NCBI GenBank assembly: GCA_937921255.1
Contig: CAKZSO010000014.1
Location: 1 to 59,663, forward strand
Direction: 5' to 3'
Length of the DNA: 59,663 bases
Source: Candidatus Bipolaricaulota bacterium
Lineage (GTDB): Bacteria > Bipolaricaulota > Bipolaricaulia > Bipolaricaulales > Bipolaricaulaceae
The stretch's first letter is position 1. Each line of letters starts with the position of its first letter. The translations under genes were made by a program, and so were the position numbers. Of this stretch, positions 44,395-52,814 are shown piece by piece. The notes under the pieces were generated by a model. It did no database searches. It was not told the origin of the DNA and saw nothing but the letters and a program-made list of their open reading frames with translations.

Positions 44395-45380
44395 CGTCCA
44401 CCTCCTCCGCGCACGAACTCCACCGCCGCCCGCAGGGGCCAGGGCAGGGATTGCACCTTGTCCGGAGCCGTCCACTTGCGGACGAACCCCCAGATCCCGA
44501 ACGGCATGAAGATGACCACCCCAATGAGGGCGGACCCGTAGATGATGGACTGCAGCCCACGGAACCCGCTCAGCCAGTGCGGGAGGTAGGTCAGGAACAG
44601 GGCCCCCAGGACCGGGCCGGGCAGGGACGCCATGCCTCCCAGGGCGATCATGATGAACAGGTCGATGGACTTCCCGAGCCCAAACTCCGCCGGGCTGATG
44701 TACCCCACGACGTGGGCGTAGAGTCCGCCCGCCAGACCGGCGTAGAGGGCGCTCAGGAAGAACGCGAGCGCTTTGTACTTGGCGAGGCTCACCCCGCACG
44801 CCTGGGCCGCCGCGCTCTTATCACGGATGGCAACGAACGCCCGGCCAACCCGTGATCGCACGATGTTCCGCGCCACCCAAAGAAGCACGACCACCATCAC
44901 CAGCGCCAGGTAGAACATCGCGACGTCGTTCCGGGTCACGGTGACCCCGAGGAAGCTCTCCCGCGGGACGCTCATCCCCTGGTAACCTCCGGTGACGGAC
45001 GCCCACCGCGGCAGTGCCTCCACCACCGCGGTGCCGAACGCCAGCGTGGCAATCGCGAGGTAGATCGCGGTCAGCCGCAGGGCGGGGACGAGCAGGATGA
45101 ACCCCGCCAGGCCGCTCAGGAGCCCCGCCACGGGGATCCCGACCCAGAACGGTAGGCCCGCGTACTGAGCGAGAAGCGCTGTCCCGTACGCCCCAATCGC
45201 CAGAAACCCAGCGTGCCCGATCGAGAGTTGTCCCGTGAATCCGGTGAGGAGAGCGAGGCCGATCGCGGCGATGATCTTCACCGCCGCCAGGTTGAGGAGG
45301 TAGAGGTTGTAGCTCCGCAGGACAAGGGGCAGGAGCGCCAACAGAGCAACGACAACGGTCCAGAAGATGGCCCGCTTCAT
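44391..45380 (-). CDS. livM: ABC transporter permease LivM
   Basis: Inner-membrane permease of 329 aa with about 9-10 hydrophobic segments. The LLTGFTGQLSIGHAGFLAIGAYG segment (given in part) and IRDKSAAAQACGVSLAKYK, the coupling loop that contacts the ATPase, are standard LivM. The ATG at 45380 overlaps the livH stop by 4 nt; the frame stays open through livH but that part is shadow. Confidence 0.93.
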   Translation of the reverse strand: MKRAIFWTVVVALLALLPLVLRSYNLYLLNLAAVKIIAAIGLALLTGFTGQLSIGHAGFLAIGAYGTALLAQYAGLPFWVGIPVAGLLSGLAGFILLVPALRLTAIYLAIATLAFGTAVVEALPRWASVTGGYQGMSVPRESFLGVTVTRNDVAMFYLALVMVVVLLWVARNIVRSRVGRAFVAIRDKSAAAQACGVSLAKYKALAFFLSALYAGLAGGLYAHVVGYISPAEFGLGKSIDLFIMIALGGMASLPGPVLGALFLTYLPHWLSGFRGLQSIIYGSALIGVVIFMPFGIWGFVRKWTAPDKVQSLPWPLRAAVEFVRGGGGR

Positions 45381-46258
45381 CCGTGGCCTCCTGCCGACCG
45401 TTCGCCCAGAAGGCCGTGGGGCCGAACCACGAGCACGAGGATGATCAGGGTGAACACGAACGTCGTCTTGAGCGGGGCGATCGCCGTTGGCATGTACCCG
45501 CTGAACAGGTTCTCGATCACACCGAGGACGAGGCCGCCCACCACCGCGCCGGGAAGGCTCGTGAACCCGCCGAGGACCGCCGCGGCAATCGCCTTGATCA
45601 TGACGAAGATCATCGACTGGAGATCGAGAAACACGATTGGTGCCACCAGGCAGCCCGCGATCGCCCCCGTCCCGAGGCCGAGCGCCCAGCTCCACGTCCC
45701 GATCCGACCGACGTTGATCCCCATGAGCTGCGCGGCCCGCTTGTTCTGCGAGGTGGCCCGCATCGCGATCCCGACCTTGGTGAACTTGAAAACGATGAAG
45801 AAGAGAAGCGACACCGCGAGCGCGACCCCGAACACGAGGAGGTCGTGTTGGCGCAGAACCACGTCCCCGATGAACAGCGGCCGGCCCCGCAACACGTAGG
45901 GGAAGGGCCGCGAGTCGATGAGCCCCATCCAGAGGGCAATCGCCTGCAGGATCATCCCGATCCCGAGCGTGGCGATGAACAGGCTCGTCACCGGAGCGTT
46001 CTTCGCCCAGCGGAGAAGCCCCCGGTCCACCACAATCCCGAGGAGCCCCCCTGTGACCAGCGCTGCCCCCAGGGCCGCCAGAAGCGGTAGTCCGTACGAT
46101 TGGAAGAGCAACAGGGCGATGAACGTGCTGAACATCGCCATGTCCCCCTGGCCGAAGTTGAGGATGTGGGTCGTCTTGTAGATGAGGATCAGGCCGAGGG
46201 CCATGATCCCGTAGAGACTCCCCGCCGCCAGTCCGCTGACGATCAGCTGTGCCAACAC
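45377..46258 (-). CDS. livH: ABC transporter permease LivH
   Basis: Inner-membrane permease of 293 aa: GLAAGSLYGIMALGLILIYK start, FGQGDMAMFSTF, and the coupling segment GIAMRATSQNKRAAQLMGIN. First gene of the transport/acid-degradation operon; GTG start at 46258. The leader from the promoter at 46377-46405 is about 110 nt. Confidence 0.93.
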   Translation of the reverse strand: MLAQLIVSGLAAGSLYGIMALGLILIYKTTHILNFGQGDMAMFSTFIALLLFQSYGLPLLAALGAALVTGGLLGIVVDRGLLRWAKNAPVTSLFIATLGIGMILQAIALWMGLIDSRPFPYVLRGRPLFIGDVVLRQHDLLVFGVALAVSLLFFIVFKFTKVGIAMRATSQNKRAAQLMGINVGRIGTWSWALGLGTGAIAGCLVAPIVFLDLQSMIFVMIKAIAAAVLGGFTSLPGAVVGGLVLGVIENLFSGYMPTAIAPLKTTFVFTLIILVLVVRPHGLLGERSAGGHG

Positions 46259-46356
46259 GCGCCATCAGCCCCCACGCCTACCTCCCACGATGAGCGGGTC
46301 CCCTCGGTTCCGAGCTGACCCGCGGGTTGGCCGCCCCGACTCCGCGGACAGGCCTA

Positions 46357-46377
46357 TGACACCTGAATCACCTGTCA
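46357..46377 (-). promoter_or_regulatory. Operator-like palindrome at the liv operon start
   Basis: A 21-bp imperfect palindrome: outer arms TGACA/TGTCA and inner arms TGA/TCA, 8 of 10 pairs matching; it also holds CAGGTG twice in direct repeat. It starts at the last base of the -10 box, so a bound repressor would block initiation. Confidence 0.65.
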
Positions 46378-46405
46378 GCATAGCGATGGGGGGAGCGATC
46401 GTCAA
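46377..46405 (-). promoter_or_regulatory. Promoter of the liv/acyl-CoA operon
   Basis: Minus-strand TTGACG (46405-46400), exactly 17 nt, TATGCT (46382-46377), in the gap between the TetR gene and livH. Confidence 0.8.
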
Positions 46406-46418
46406 CCCCCACCTGGCC

Positions 46419-47669
46419 CTATCGCTCCACGCCGTGCAAGATGAAGCCAGTCAGAAAGGGGAGCACCTCTTCGGCAGGCCGATCGGGATCCCCCCACAAC
46501 ACCCATCTCTGCCCGCTGAAGTGAGCAATTCCCAGGAGAGCGTAGGTGAGGGCCTCGGGATCACACCGGCGGATCTCGCCCCGGTCCATGGCCGCCGCCA
46601 GCCCGCGCGCGTACCCCTCGGCAAGCCGCGTGTAGTACCACCTTCCCACGCCCTCATCCACGAACTCCGCCTCGCGGACGATCCGGTACGCCCCAGGGTG
46701 GTCTCGGACCCACTTCAGGAACGACCGCAGCCCCAAGACCTCCGCTGTCCGCCGATCGCGGCACGAAGCCACAGCGAGGGTCTGACCCCGCCGGAACCCC
46801 CTGCTGATCTCCCGCACGAGCTCACTGAACACCGCGACCTTACTCGGGAAGTGAAGGTAGAACGTGCCCTGGCCCACACCGGCGAGGTAGGTGATCGTCG
46901 CGATCGTGGTCCGGTGGAACCCGACCTGGCCGAACGCCCGCTCCGATGCCCGCAGAAGGGCCCTCCGCGTCGCCTCCCCTCCTTCGGAATCCACCCGGGC
47001 GGGGTTTCCCGCTGTCCGCGACGCCACCTTCGGTGGCTCCGCCGCGTCGGCGAGGGGTTGGGTTCCCGTGAACCCCCTCCGAATGAGCTCCGCACCCCCG
47101 CGCCGCGCCTCCGGAGGCACGGCTCCCTGTCCCCACATCACGTACCGCAGCGCGAGGAAGAAGACCACCCCTAGGATACCGTACGCCACCACTTCAGGAT
47201 CGGCATCGCGAAAGTCGCCGGTCGCGATCCCTTCGCGAACGACCGCGACTAGCTCATCGCAGATGGCCCCGTAGAATCGCATCGGGATCTCGGACCGGAC
47301 GAACTCCGCTTCGCGGAACACCTGGAACGTCCCAGCGTTCTCCGTGATGTAGTCGAGGAGGGTGCCGTACGCCTGAAGGAGCTTCTGCGGGGGGGTGCGC
47401 GCGGCGGCGACGTCGGCCCGCAGCCGCCCGACGAGCCTCTCCTGAAGCCCCTCTACCAGGCGGAGGTAGATCTCCTCCTTGTTCGCGAAGTAGAGGTAGA
47501 ACGTGCCTTGGGCAATCCCCGCCCGGCGGCAGATCGCCGACACGGAGGCGAGTTCGTACCCACGCTCACGGAACACGTCCTCCGCGTTGCGCAGGATTCG
47601 GTCCAGCGTCTCCTGGCCGCGGGCAGTCCGTGGCAATCGAGTGGTCGCCTTTTCGCTCCGTGTCCCCAT
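46419..47669 (-). CDS. Fused tandem TetR-family regulator
   Basis: Two complete TetR units in one 416-aa protein. Unit 1 (about 18-200): HTH with ICRRAGIAQGTFYLYF, then a helical ligand domain. Unit 2 (about 230-416): ITYLAGVGQGTFYLHF, then a second ligand domain. The two ligand domains share FREAEFVRSE and VREAEFVDEG, so this looks like internal duplication. A single chain could bind both halves of an operator. SD GAGGAGG precedes the ATG. Probable regulator of the downstream liv operon. Confidence 0.9.
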   Translation of the reverse strand: MGTRSEKATTRLPRTARGQETLDRILRNAEDVFRERGYELASVSAICRRAGIAQGTFYLYFANKEEIYLRLVEGLQERLVGRLRADVAAARTPPQKLLQAYGTLLDYITENAGTFQVFREAEFVRSEIPMRFYGAICDELVAVVREGIATGDFRDADPEVVAYGILGVVFFLALRYVMWGQGAVPPEARRGGAELIRRGFTGTQPLADAAEPPKVASRTAGNPARVDSEGGEATRRALLRASERAFGQVGFHRTTIATITYLAGVGQGTFYLHFPSKVAVFSELVREISRGFRRGQTLAVASCRDRRTAEVLGLRSFLKWVRDHPGAYRIVREAEFVDEGVGRWYYTRLAEGYARGLAAAMDRGEIRRCDPEALTYALLGIAHFSGQRWVLWGDPDRPAEEVLPFLTGFILHGVER

Positions 47670-47821
47670 GCCTCACGCCTCCTCGTCAGGAACCCCGCTC
47701 CTCCCCGTGGGCCGACCGCTCAATGGCGTGGCTCCTGGCGCGTCGTGCGGGGGTGAGTGTACATCGTGTCCTGGCTTCCTCGGGGGCGTGCGAACGCCGC
47801 CGACACGCCGGGCGGCAACGG

Positions 47822-50695
47822 TCAAGGGACCACGCGTACCACCAGGCTCAACTCGTCGGTGAGGCCCGCGTCGTCGGTCACGACCAGGGTCACCAGGTAC
47901 ACCCCGGGCTCGGGGAACGTCCACTCCGCACGGACCCCCTCCGCATCGAGCGTCCGGTCCCCCGTGAAATCCCACTCGTAGCGCACGACCTTCCCCAGCG
48001 ATGGACCCGCGTCGAACCTCACCGCCTCGCCCGCCCGAGGCGAGGGGGGTGTCCAGGTGAAATCCGCCACCGGAGGTCGGTACACGATCACGACCGGCCG
48101 CGGCCTCTCCCAAATCCCAAACAGGACCTCCTCCGCAGCCCCCGGGGCTAGATTCACCTCCACCACAGCCGGGGTTGTGGGCTCATGCCGCTCGGGGAGC
48201 GTGTCCGCATCCACCCGAACCCTGTACTCCCCGGCGGGAAGGTCGGGGAACGAGAACGAGCCCGTCGGTGTCGTGAACGCCTCGGCCACCTCGGCCCCGC
48301 CCTGCTCCAGAACGATCCGCACCCGCCCCACGCCGGCCTCGCCCGCCGTGCGCGTCCCGCTTTGATCTCCGTCGCGGTACACCACGCCCGAGATCATCCC
48401 CACCCGCTCGCACGGGACGTGGACGATCGTCCGTCCGGCGAGGTCCACCGTGACCTCCGGGGGGAGCTCTGCACGGGACCGGAACCCTGCGGGCAGCCGT
48501 TCCACGGCAAGGGCATACGTGCCCGGTGGGAGGGGTGGGAACAGGAACCGGCCGTCCGCACTGCTGGCTACCCTCTTGCCATCCGCGACCAGAACGGCGT
48601 TGGCGATCCCCTCTTCTCCCAGGTCGAACCGCCCGTTCCCGTTATCGTCTGCGAACACCACCCCCTCCAGCCACCCCTTGGAGGGGAGGAAGGGTGGCGT
48701 CCACGCGAACGTGTAGTTGAACGAGATCGAGCCGAAGAGCGAGGTCACCTCGCCGAGGGGGCCCCACCTTGCCTCCACGCGCCCCGTTGCCGACAGCGCG
48801 GACGCCACGGCCACCGGGAGTACCACCCCCACGCTACCGCCATCGGTCCGGCCCCGGAACTCAACGGCGATGCCCGCCGGAGTGAGCAGGTCCAGGCGCA
48901 CCTCGTTCCCCGCGACGAGGAGCGCGCCCGTGTCGTCGTAGGTGGCGGCCTGGGTGAGGGCAAGGGTCGCCCTCGTCCGTCCGAGCGTAAGGCCGAACCG
49001 CTCCTCGTACTCCCCGGTCCAGCGGCGGGTGGGAGCAACGACGTCCTCTTCCCACCGCCACCGTCCGCCCAAACGCACAGTGAGGGGGGCTTCTCCGAGG
49101 TGGAGCGCCAGTCCCAAGGTGCCGATCCGGAGGTCCGGGTTCAAACCTGGGCCGAACCCTTGGCTTCGACGGAGGGAAGCCGTGCCCAGGAGGGCGACGA
49201 GCCCTCCCGGCGGCAGCCAATCCCAAGCCGCGAACAGGTCCGTTCTCACCACGGTCGGCACGACCGGGATCGCGAGGACGTTGTCCCTTTCCCAGCGCAC
49301 GGTGAACCGAAACGCGAGGGGGTCCACGGCCAGCTTTCCCGACAGATCCATCCCGGCGCGGTCGGCGCGCGGCCCCGGCACGTGTGGGCCCACAGCGTAC
49401 CCCGTGGCCCCCACCGAGAAATCCGACCCTGTGCCCACCAAGAACCCCATCAGGAAGCCCGCGTCGAGGTGGGAACCGGCAAGGGCAAGGCCTCCCTCGC
49501 CGTGGACGGTCAAGGACTCGTCGACCTGTCCCTTCACCCACAGGGTCCCTGCACGAACCGTGTCCACTCCCCGGGTCTCCCGGAACGCCAGCCCCAGTTC
49601 CCCCCAGGGTCCAATCCAGGCTCCGTGCAGGCCGAACCGGCCTTCGCCTCCCGCCCACCCCGTGAGGAACGCCGCCCGCCCGTAGTCCGTCCCGATCCCG
49701 GCTCCCATCCCGCTTGCCCCGAGCGAAAAGAGGAGCGCCGAGAGGTCGAGCCCCACCTCTCCTACCGTGACCCACGCCCACGGCCCGTCGTAGGAGAAGG
49801 CGAACCGCGACAGCCGGTACGGGGTCGGCTCCCACGGGCCGCTTGCGTGGACGACAAGTTCAACCGCGCCGTCCAGGACCCCACCTTTCCCCGTCAGCGT
49901 CAGCCGGGACAGCCGCCGGTCCGAGATCACGTCGTAGCCCAGCGCCAACCCCAGCTGCATGTCGAGTTCGGACAGGACGGTGCCGACGATCGCCCCCGGC
50001 CCCGGGGGAAGGACCGTAGTGATCCACCCCGTGCGCCCCTCCGCCCCGTCTTGAGATCGAACCACCGCCGTCAGGAAGTCGCGACCGGGCTCAGAGTCGG
50101 TCGGGATGGAGAGGACGATCCGCACGGTGCCCAGCTCTCCCGGACGCAGGCTGAACTCCCGAGGTTCGACCCGCACCGACCACCCCTGTGCCGAAGACGC
50201 TCCCACGGAGAACCGATCGAGCGCGTTCCCCCGGTTCACGACTACAAGCTCGTAGGTCACGGAATCCCCGGGTTGGCCCTCGCCCGACCGGGGGGGAAAG
50301 ATCTCCACCCTGGCCACGGCCAGGAGGCGGACCTTTGCCTCGGCGGCTGCCTCTCCTCCAGGCCAGGTCGCGGCCATACGGACCGCGTGCTCCCCGGCTT
50401 CAGCCTCCCGGGGCACAATGAGCGTCAGGAAGACCGCTTCTTCCTCCCCCGGGGCCAGGGAAAGCGCCGGCGGGAGTCCAAGGTGCTGCCAGCCCTCAGG
50501 AACACTGACACTGAGGGCGATCGCACTCGAGGTCTCTCCCGTGTTGCGCACCGCAAACACGTGGACCACCACCTCGCCGGGAGACACGGTGCGCGGTGGG
50601 GAGAGCACACCCACGGTCACCTCGGCCGCACCGCCCGTCCCCACAAGGATCGCCCCCGCAACGCAGGCGACAAGGCGCGCCCTCACCCAAGACAT
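47822..50695 (-). CDS. Large secreted protein: Ig-like domains, beta-barrel-like middle, SdrD-B repeats, PKD
   Basis: About 957 aa from ATG 50695 (signal peptide MSWVRARLVACVAGAILVGTG; open frame to 50770). Order: two NEW3-like Ig domains (about 25-230), a 450-residue Gly/aromatic-rich region of alternating strands resembling an outer-membrane barrel, two SdrD-B-like domains (GVVFADDNGNGRFDLGEEGI; GVVYRDGDQSGTRTAGEAGV), and a C-terminal PKD domain (YEWDFTGDRTLDAEG). It could be an usher-like or barrel-anchored surface protein. Last gene of the c-di-GMP-linked run. Confidence 0.75.
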   Translation of the reverse strand: MSWVRARLVACVAGAILVGTGGAAEVTVGVLSPPRTVSPGEVVVHVFAVRNTGETSSAIALSVSVPEGWQHLGLPPALSLAPGEEEAVFLTLIVPREAEAGEHAVRMAATWPGGEAAAEAKVRLLAVARVEIFPPRSGEGQPGDSVTYELVVVNRGNALDRFSVGASSAQGWSVRVEPREFSLRPGELGTVRIVLSIPTDSEPGRDFLTAVVRSQDGAEGRTGWITTVLPPGPGAIVGTVLSELDMQLGLALGYDVISDRRLSRLTLTGKGGVLDGAVELVVHASGPWEPTPYRLSRFAFSYDGPWAWVTVGEVGLDLSALLFSLGASGMGAGIGTDYGRAAFLTGWAGGEGRFGLHGAWIGPWGELGLAFRETRGVDTVRAGTLWVKGQVDESLTVHGEGGLALAGSHLDAGFLMGFLVGTGSDFSVGATGYAVGPHVPGPRADRAGMDLSGKLAVDPLAFRFTVRWERDNVLAIPVVPTVVRTDLFAAWDWLPPGGLVALLGTASLRRSQGFGPGLNPDLRIGTLGLALHLGEAPLTVRLGGRWRWEEDVVAPTRRWTGEYEERFGLTLGRTRATLALTQAATYDDTGALLVAGNEVRLDLLTPAGIAVEFRGRTDGGSVGVVLPVAVASALSATGRVEARWGPLGEVTSLFGSISFNYTFAWTPPFLPSKGWLEGVVFADDNGNGRFDLGEEGIANAVLVADGKRVASSADGRFLFPPLPPGTYALAVERLPAGFRSRAELPPEVTVDLAGRTIVHVPCERVGMISGVVYRDGDQSGTRTAGEAGVGRVRIVLEQGGAEVAEAFTTPTGSFSFPDLPAGEYRVRVDADTLPERHEPTTPAVVEVNLAPGAAEEVLFGIWERPRPVVIVYRPPVADFTWTPPSPRAGEAVRFDAGPSLGKVVRYEWDFTGDRTLDAEGVRAEWTFPEPGVYLVTLVVTDDAGLTDELSLVVRVVP

Positions 50696-50791
50696 TCCCA
50701 TGCCCGAGAAGGTAAGGGTGGGCCCTGGCAGCGGCGAGGAAAGGGGTCCGGGGGGCAGAGGAAGTTCCACACCCCGAACGGGCGACGGGAT

Positions 50792-51796
50792 CTACGGAGT
50801 ACGGGCGGCGAGGAGTCGCGCCAGCGCCTCCACATCGGCCTCATCCACGCGGCCGTCGTTGTTGAAGTCGAACGCCCGCGCGTTTCCCTGCACCGCCGGG
50901 CTCCTCAGCTGCTCGCGAAACAGGGCCACATCAGCCTCCGAGAAGACACCGTCCCCGTCTACATCCTCGTACAGGCCGTCGCCATCGAGGTCGCGCGGGA
51001 GGGCGCCCCCGGCAAGGGGAACGAGGGCCAACGGGCGCACCCGCAGGTACGCCTGACCCGCGAGGATCCCCTCTCCCCCGGCGTCCACCCGGGCGACGAC
51101 GAGGTACGTCCCCGGCTCAAGACAGAGCTCCGTCTCGGCGACAATCCACCGGGTCGCACCCGGAAGGCAGGGGACAGGGGCGGGCGCGACGCGCGCCAGG
51201 CGCTCTCCCCAAGCATCGTAGACCTGGACCTCGACCCGGACCTCGCGCAGGTTCACGAGCCCCACGTTGGCGAACTCCACCACCAGCCAGAGCGGGTTCA
51301 GGCCGCGGAACTCGATCTTCCGCACCTCCCCTTCGTTGGGCCCCGACCCCACCGTCGCGTAGACTTTGACCCCGATCCGGCGGGCGACCATCACCGTCGT
51401 CCCCCCGTGGTCCACCGGCCGCGGCTCGCCATGGACGAACACGACACCCCAATAGGTCCCCACCGCTGCGCCCGCGGGGACGTGGAGCGACCCCCTCACC
51501 TCCCGAGTCTCCCCCGGGCCCAAGGAGAAGGAGGAAGGGGCCACTGAGAGCCACGCGGCAAGCGAGCGCGGGATCGTCCCCGGGGGGTAGAACCGATTCC
51601 CCCCCATCACATCGCGATCCCAGTCCCCGACGTAGACGGAGAACGTCTCTGCAACCGCCGTCTCGTTGCGGGCGATGAACGAGAACGTGTAGACCCCGCC
51701 CGGAGCGACGTCAAGGTCGACCTCGAGGAGGTTGACCTCGAGCCCCAGGCCCGTGACGCCCAGGAGAAGGATGGCGATCCAGAGGAACTTGCGCAT
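50792..51796 (-). CDS. Secreted two-Ig-domain (DUF916/chaperone-like) protein with dockerin-like tail
   Basis: A 334-aa secreted protein: signal MRKFLWIAILLLGVTGLGLE, first Ig-like domain with RNETAVAETFSVYVGDW and LSVAPSSFSLGPGETREV, a second beta domain (about 150-255), and a C-terminal pair of calcium loops (DLDGDGLYEDVDGDGVFSEAD; FDFNNDGRVDEAD, shown in part) like type I dockerin. The first two domains recall DUF916/DUF3324 of WxL clusters or PapD-type chaperones; this is a fold-style resemblance only. ATG set by a TATAAT box 7 nt upstream. Confidence 0.7.
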   Translation of the reverse strand: MRKFLWIAILLLGVTGLGLEVNLLEVDLDVAPGGVYTFSFIARNETAVAETFSVYVGDWDRDVMGGNRFYPPGTIPRSLAAWLSVAPSSFSLGPGETREVRGSLHVPAGAAVGTYWGVVFVHGEPRPVDHGGTTVMVARRIGVKVYATVGSGPNEGEVRKIEFRGLNPLWLVVEFANVGLVNLREVRVEVQVYDAWGERLARVAPAPVPCLPGATRWIVAETELCLEPGTYLVVARVDAGGEGILAGQAYLRVRPLALVPLAGGALPRDLDGDGLYEDVDGDGVFSEADVALFREQLRSPAVQGNARAFDFNNDGRVDEADVEALARLLAARTP

Positions 51797-51803
51797 CGGG
51801 GGG

Positions 51804-51809
51804 ATTATA
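51804..51809 (-). promoter_or_regulatory. Consensus -10 box, leaderless arrangement
   Basis: Minus-strand TATAAT, 7 nt before the ATG at 51796, just after the preceding gene's stop. No SD and only a weak -35, so the last two genes may have an independent promoter. Confidence 0.6.
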
Positions 51810-51820
51810 CGCCCCACGGC

Positions 51821-52747
51821 CTACGGTGCGGTCAGCGTGTACGTGAAGCGAAGCTCGTACGTGCCGGGGACGGTGGTGTCGTAGTCCACCCGAAGCCGCA
51901 GGGCGACCTCGAGCCACAGGCCGGTGCCCGCCGGCCCCCCGGCCACCCTCTGCGACCCAAGGGACAGCCCCACGTACGTCGTCTGGGGGCCAGAGATACC
52001 AGGGCCGAAGGCGCCCACCCGCCACTCCAGGTGCGAGGCCGGCTTCCCGGGGTAGGCCTCAGAACCAACGTAGGCCCACGTCCCCCCGTCCGCGGCCACG
52101 TACAGGGACCACGCGGTGGCGCTGGATACCGTTACCCGCTGCGCGGGGGAGACCTCCCGGTAGCCCGCATCGTAGTCGGCGAGGGTGAGCACGCCAAGGT
52201 CCACGAGCTGCGGGGTGACCGTCAGCGCCTGGGTGATCCCTTCTCGGTAGTGCACCCGCACCGCCACCCAGTCCAGCTGGGCGTAGCCCAGGGCACGGAC
52301 CTCAACCCACAGCACCCCGTCCGCAAGGTCTGCTGTCGTCCAACTCCGCCCCCAAAGGTCGCTGCTGCCGCCCAGGACGTAGTCCTGCCAGCGCACGGGG
52401 TAGAGCCCCGTCGCAGCGTAGCCCGTGTTCGTCCAGCTGATTCCCCCGTCGCCGGACAGCTCGACCCCCAGGGCTCCCGCCTGCGCCGGGGCCCTCCGCG
52501 CCCGGAGGAGGACCTCGATCCCCACGATTTCGCTTCCCGCCGGCACGGCAGCCCCAAAACCCCCGTAGCGGTGCACCGCGTTCGCCCCGACCGCGAAGGG
52601 CCCTCCGGGAGCATACGCCGCGGGGCCATTGGAAAACTGCCCCTGATCGACAGACGGGCTGAGCCAGCCCGTGCTCTGGGCCAGGCCCCCAGACCCCAAG
52701 AGCAGTAACGTCAGCAACAGTACCAGTTGGTACATCGCCATGTTCAT
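51821..52747 (-). CDS. Secreted beta-rich protein, pilin/WxL-like C-terminal domain
   Basis: About 308 aa with signal MNMAMYQLVLLLTLLLLGSGGLAQ (open frame to 52804). The N-terminal half (about 22-160) is a separate beta domain with LSGDGGISWTNTGY. The C-terminal half matches the previous gene's product: LGVLTLADYDAG and W.LYVAADGGTW, ending in FTYTLTAP. So it is a modular relative of the 170-aa protein. Family not recognised with certainty. Confidence 0.7.
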   Translation of the reverse strand: MNMAMYQLVLLLTLLLLGSGGLAQSTGWLSPSVDQGQFSNGPAAYAPGGPFAVGANAVHRYGGFGAAVPAGSEIVGIEVLLRARRAPAQAGALGVELSGDGGISWTNTGYAATGLYPVRWQDYVLGGSSDLWGRSWTTADLADGVLWVEVRALGYAQLDWVAVRVHYREGITQALTVTPQLVDLGVLTLADYDAGYREVSPAQRVTVSSATAWSLYVAADGGTWAYVGSEAYPGKPASHLEWRVGAFGPGISGPQTTYVGLSLGSQRVAGGPAGTGLWLEVALRLRVDYDTTVPGTYELRFTYTLTAP

Positions 52748-52754
52748 CCGTCTT

Positions 52755-52801
52755 CCGAAGAGAAGAAGGGCAGCCCGGATTCTTCTCGGACCCGGGCCGC
52801 C
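52755..52801 (-). terminator. Attenuator-like hairpin between two surface-protein genes
   Basis: Minus strand: GGCGGCCCGG pairs with CCGGGCTGCC (10 bp, one G-U in RNA; 52801-52769) and is followed by the pyrimidine-rich CTTCTTCTCTTC. It could lower expression of the genes after the 170-aa protein. Confidence 0.55.
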
Positions 52802-52814
52802 CATGAACCCCTCA

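Noticed and set aside
47670-47821. Possible promoter (TACACT near 47755) and small GCGA-loop hairpin upstream of the tandem TetR gene
   Set aside because: No credible -35 and the hairpin is only 5 bp; not strong enough to annotate.
48185-51547. Long plus-strand open frame (about 1100 codons) antisense to the 957- and 334-aa secreted proteins
   Set aside because: Low-complexity Arg/Pro-rich translation with no signal or motif; the minus-strand products have signal peptides and domains.
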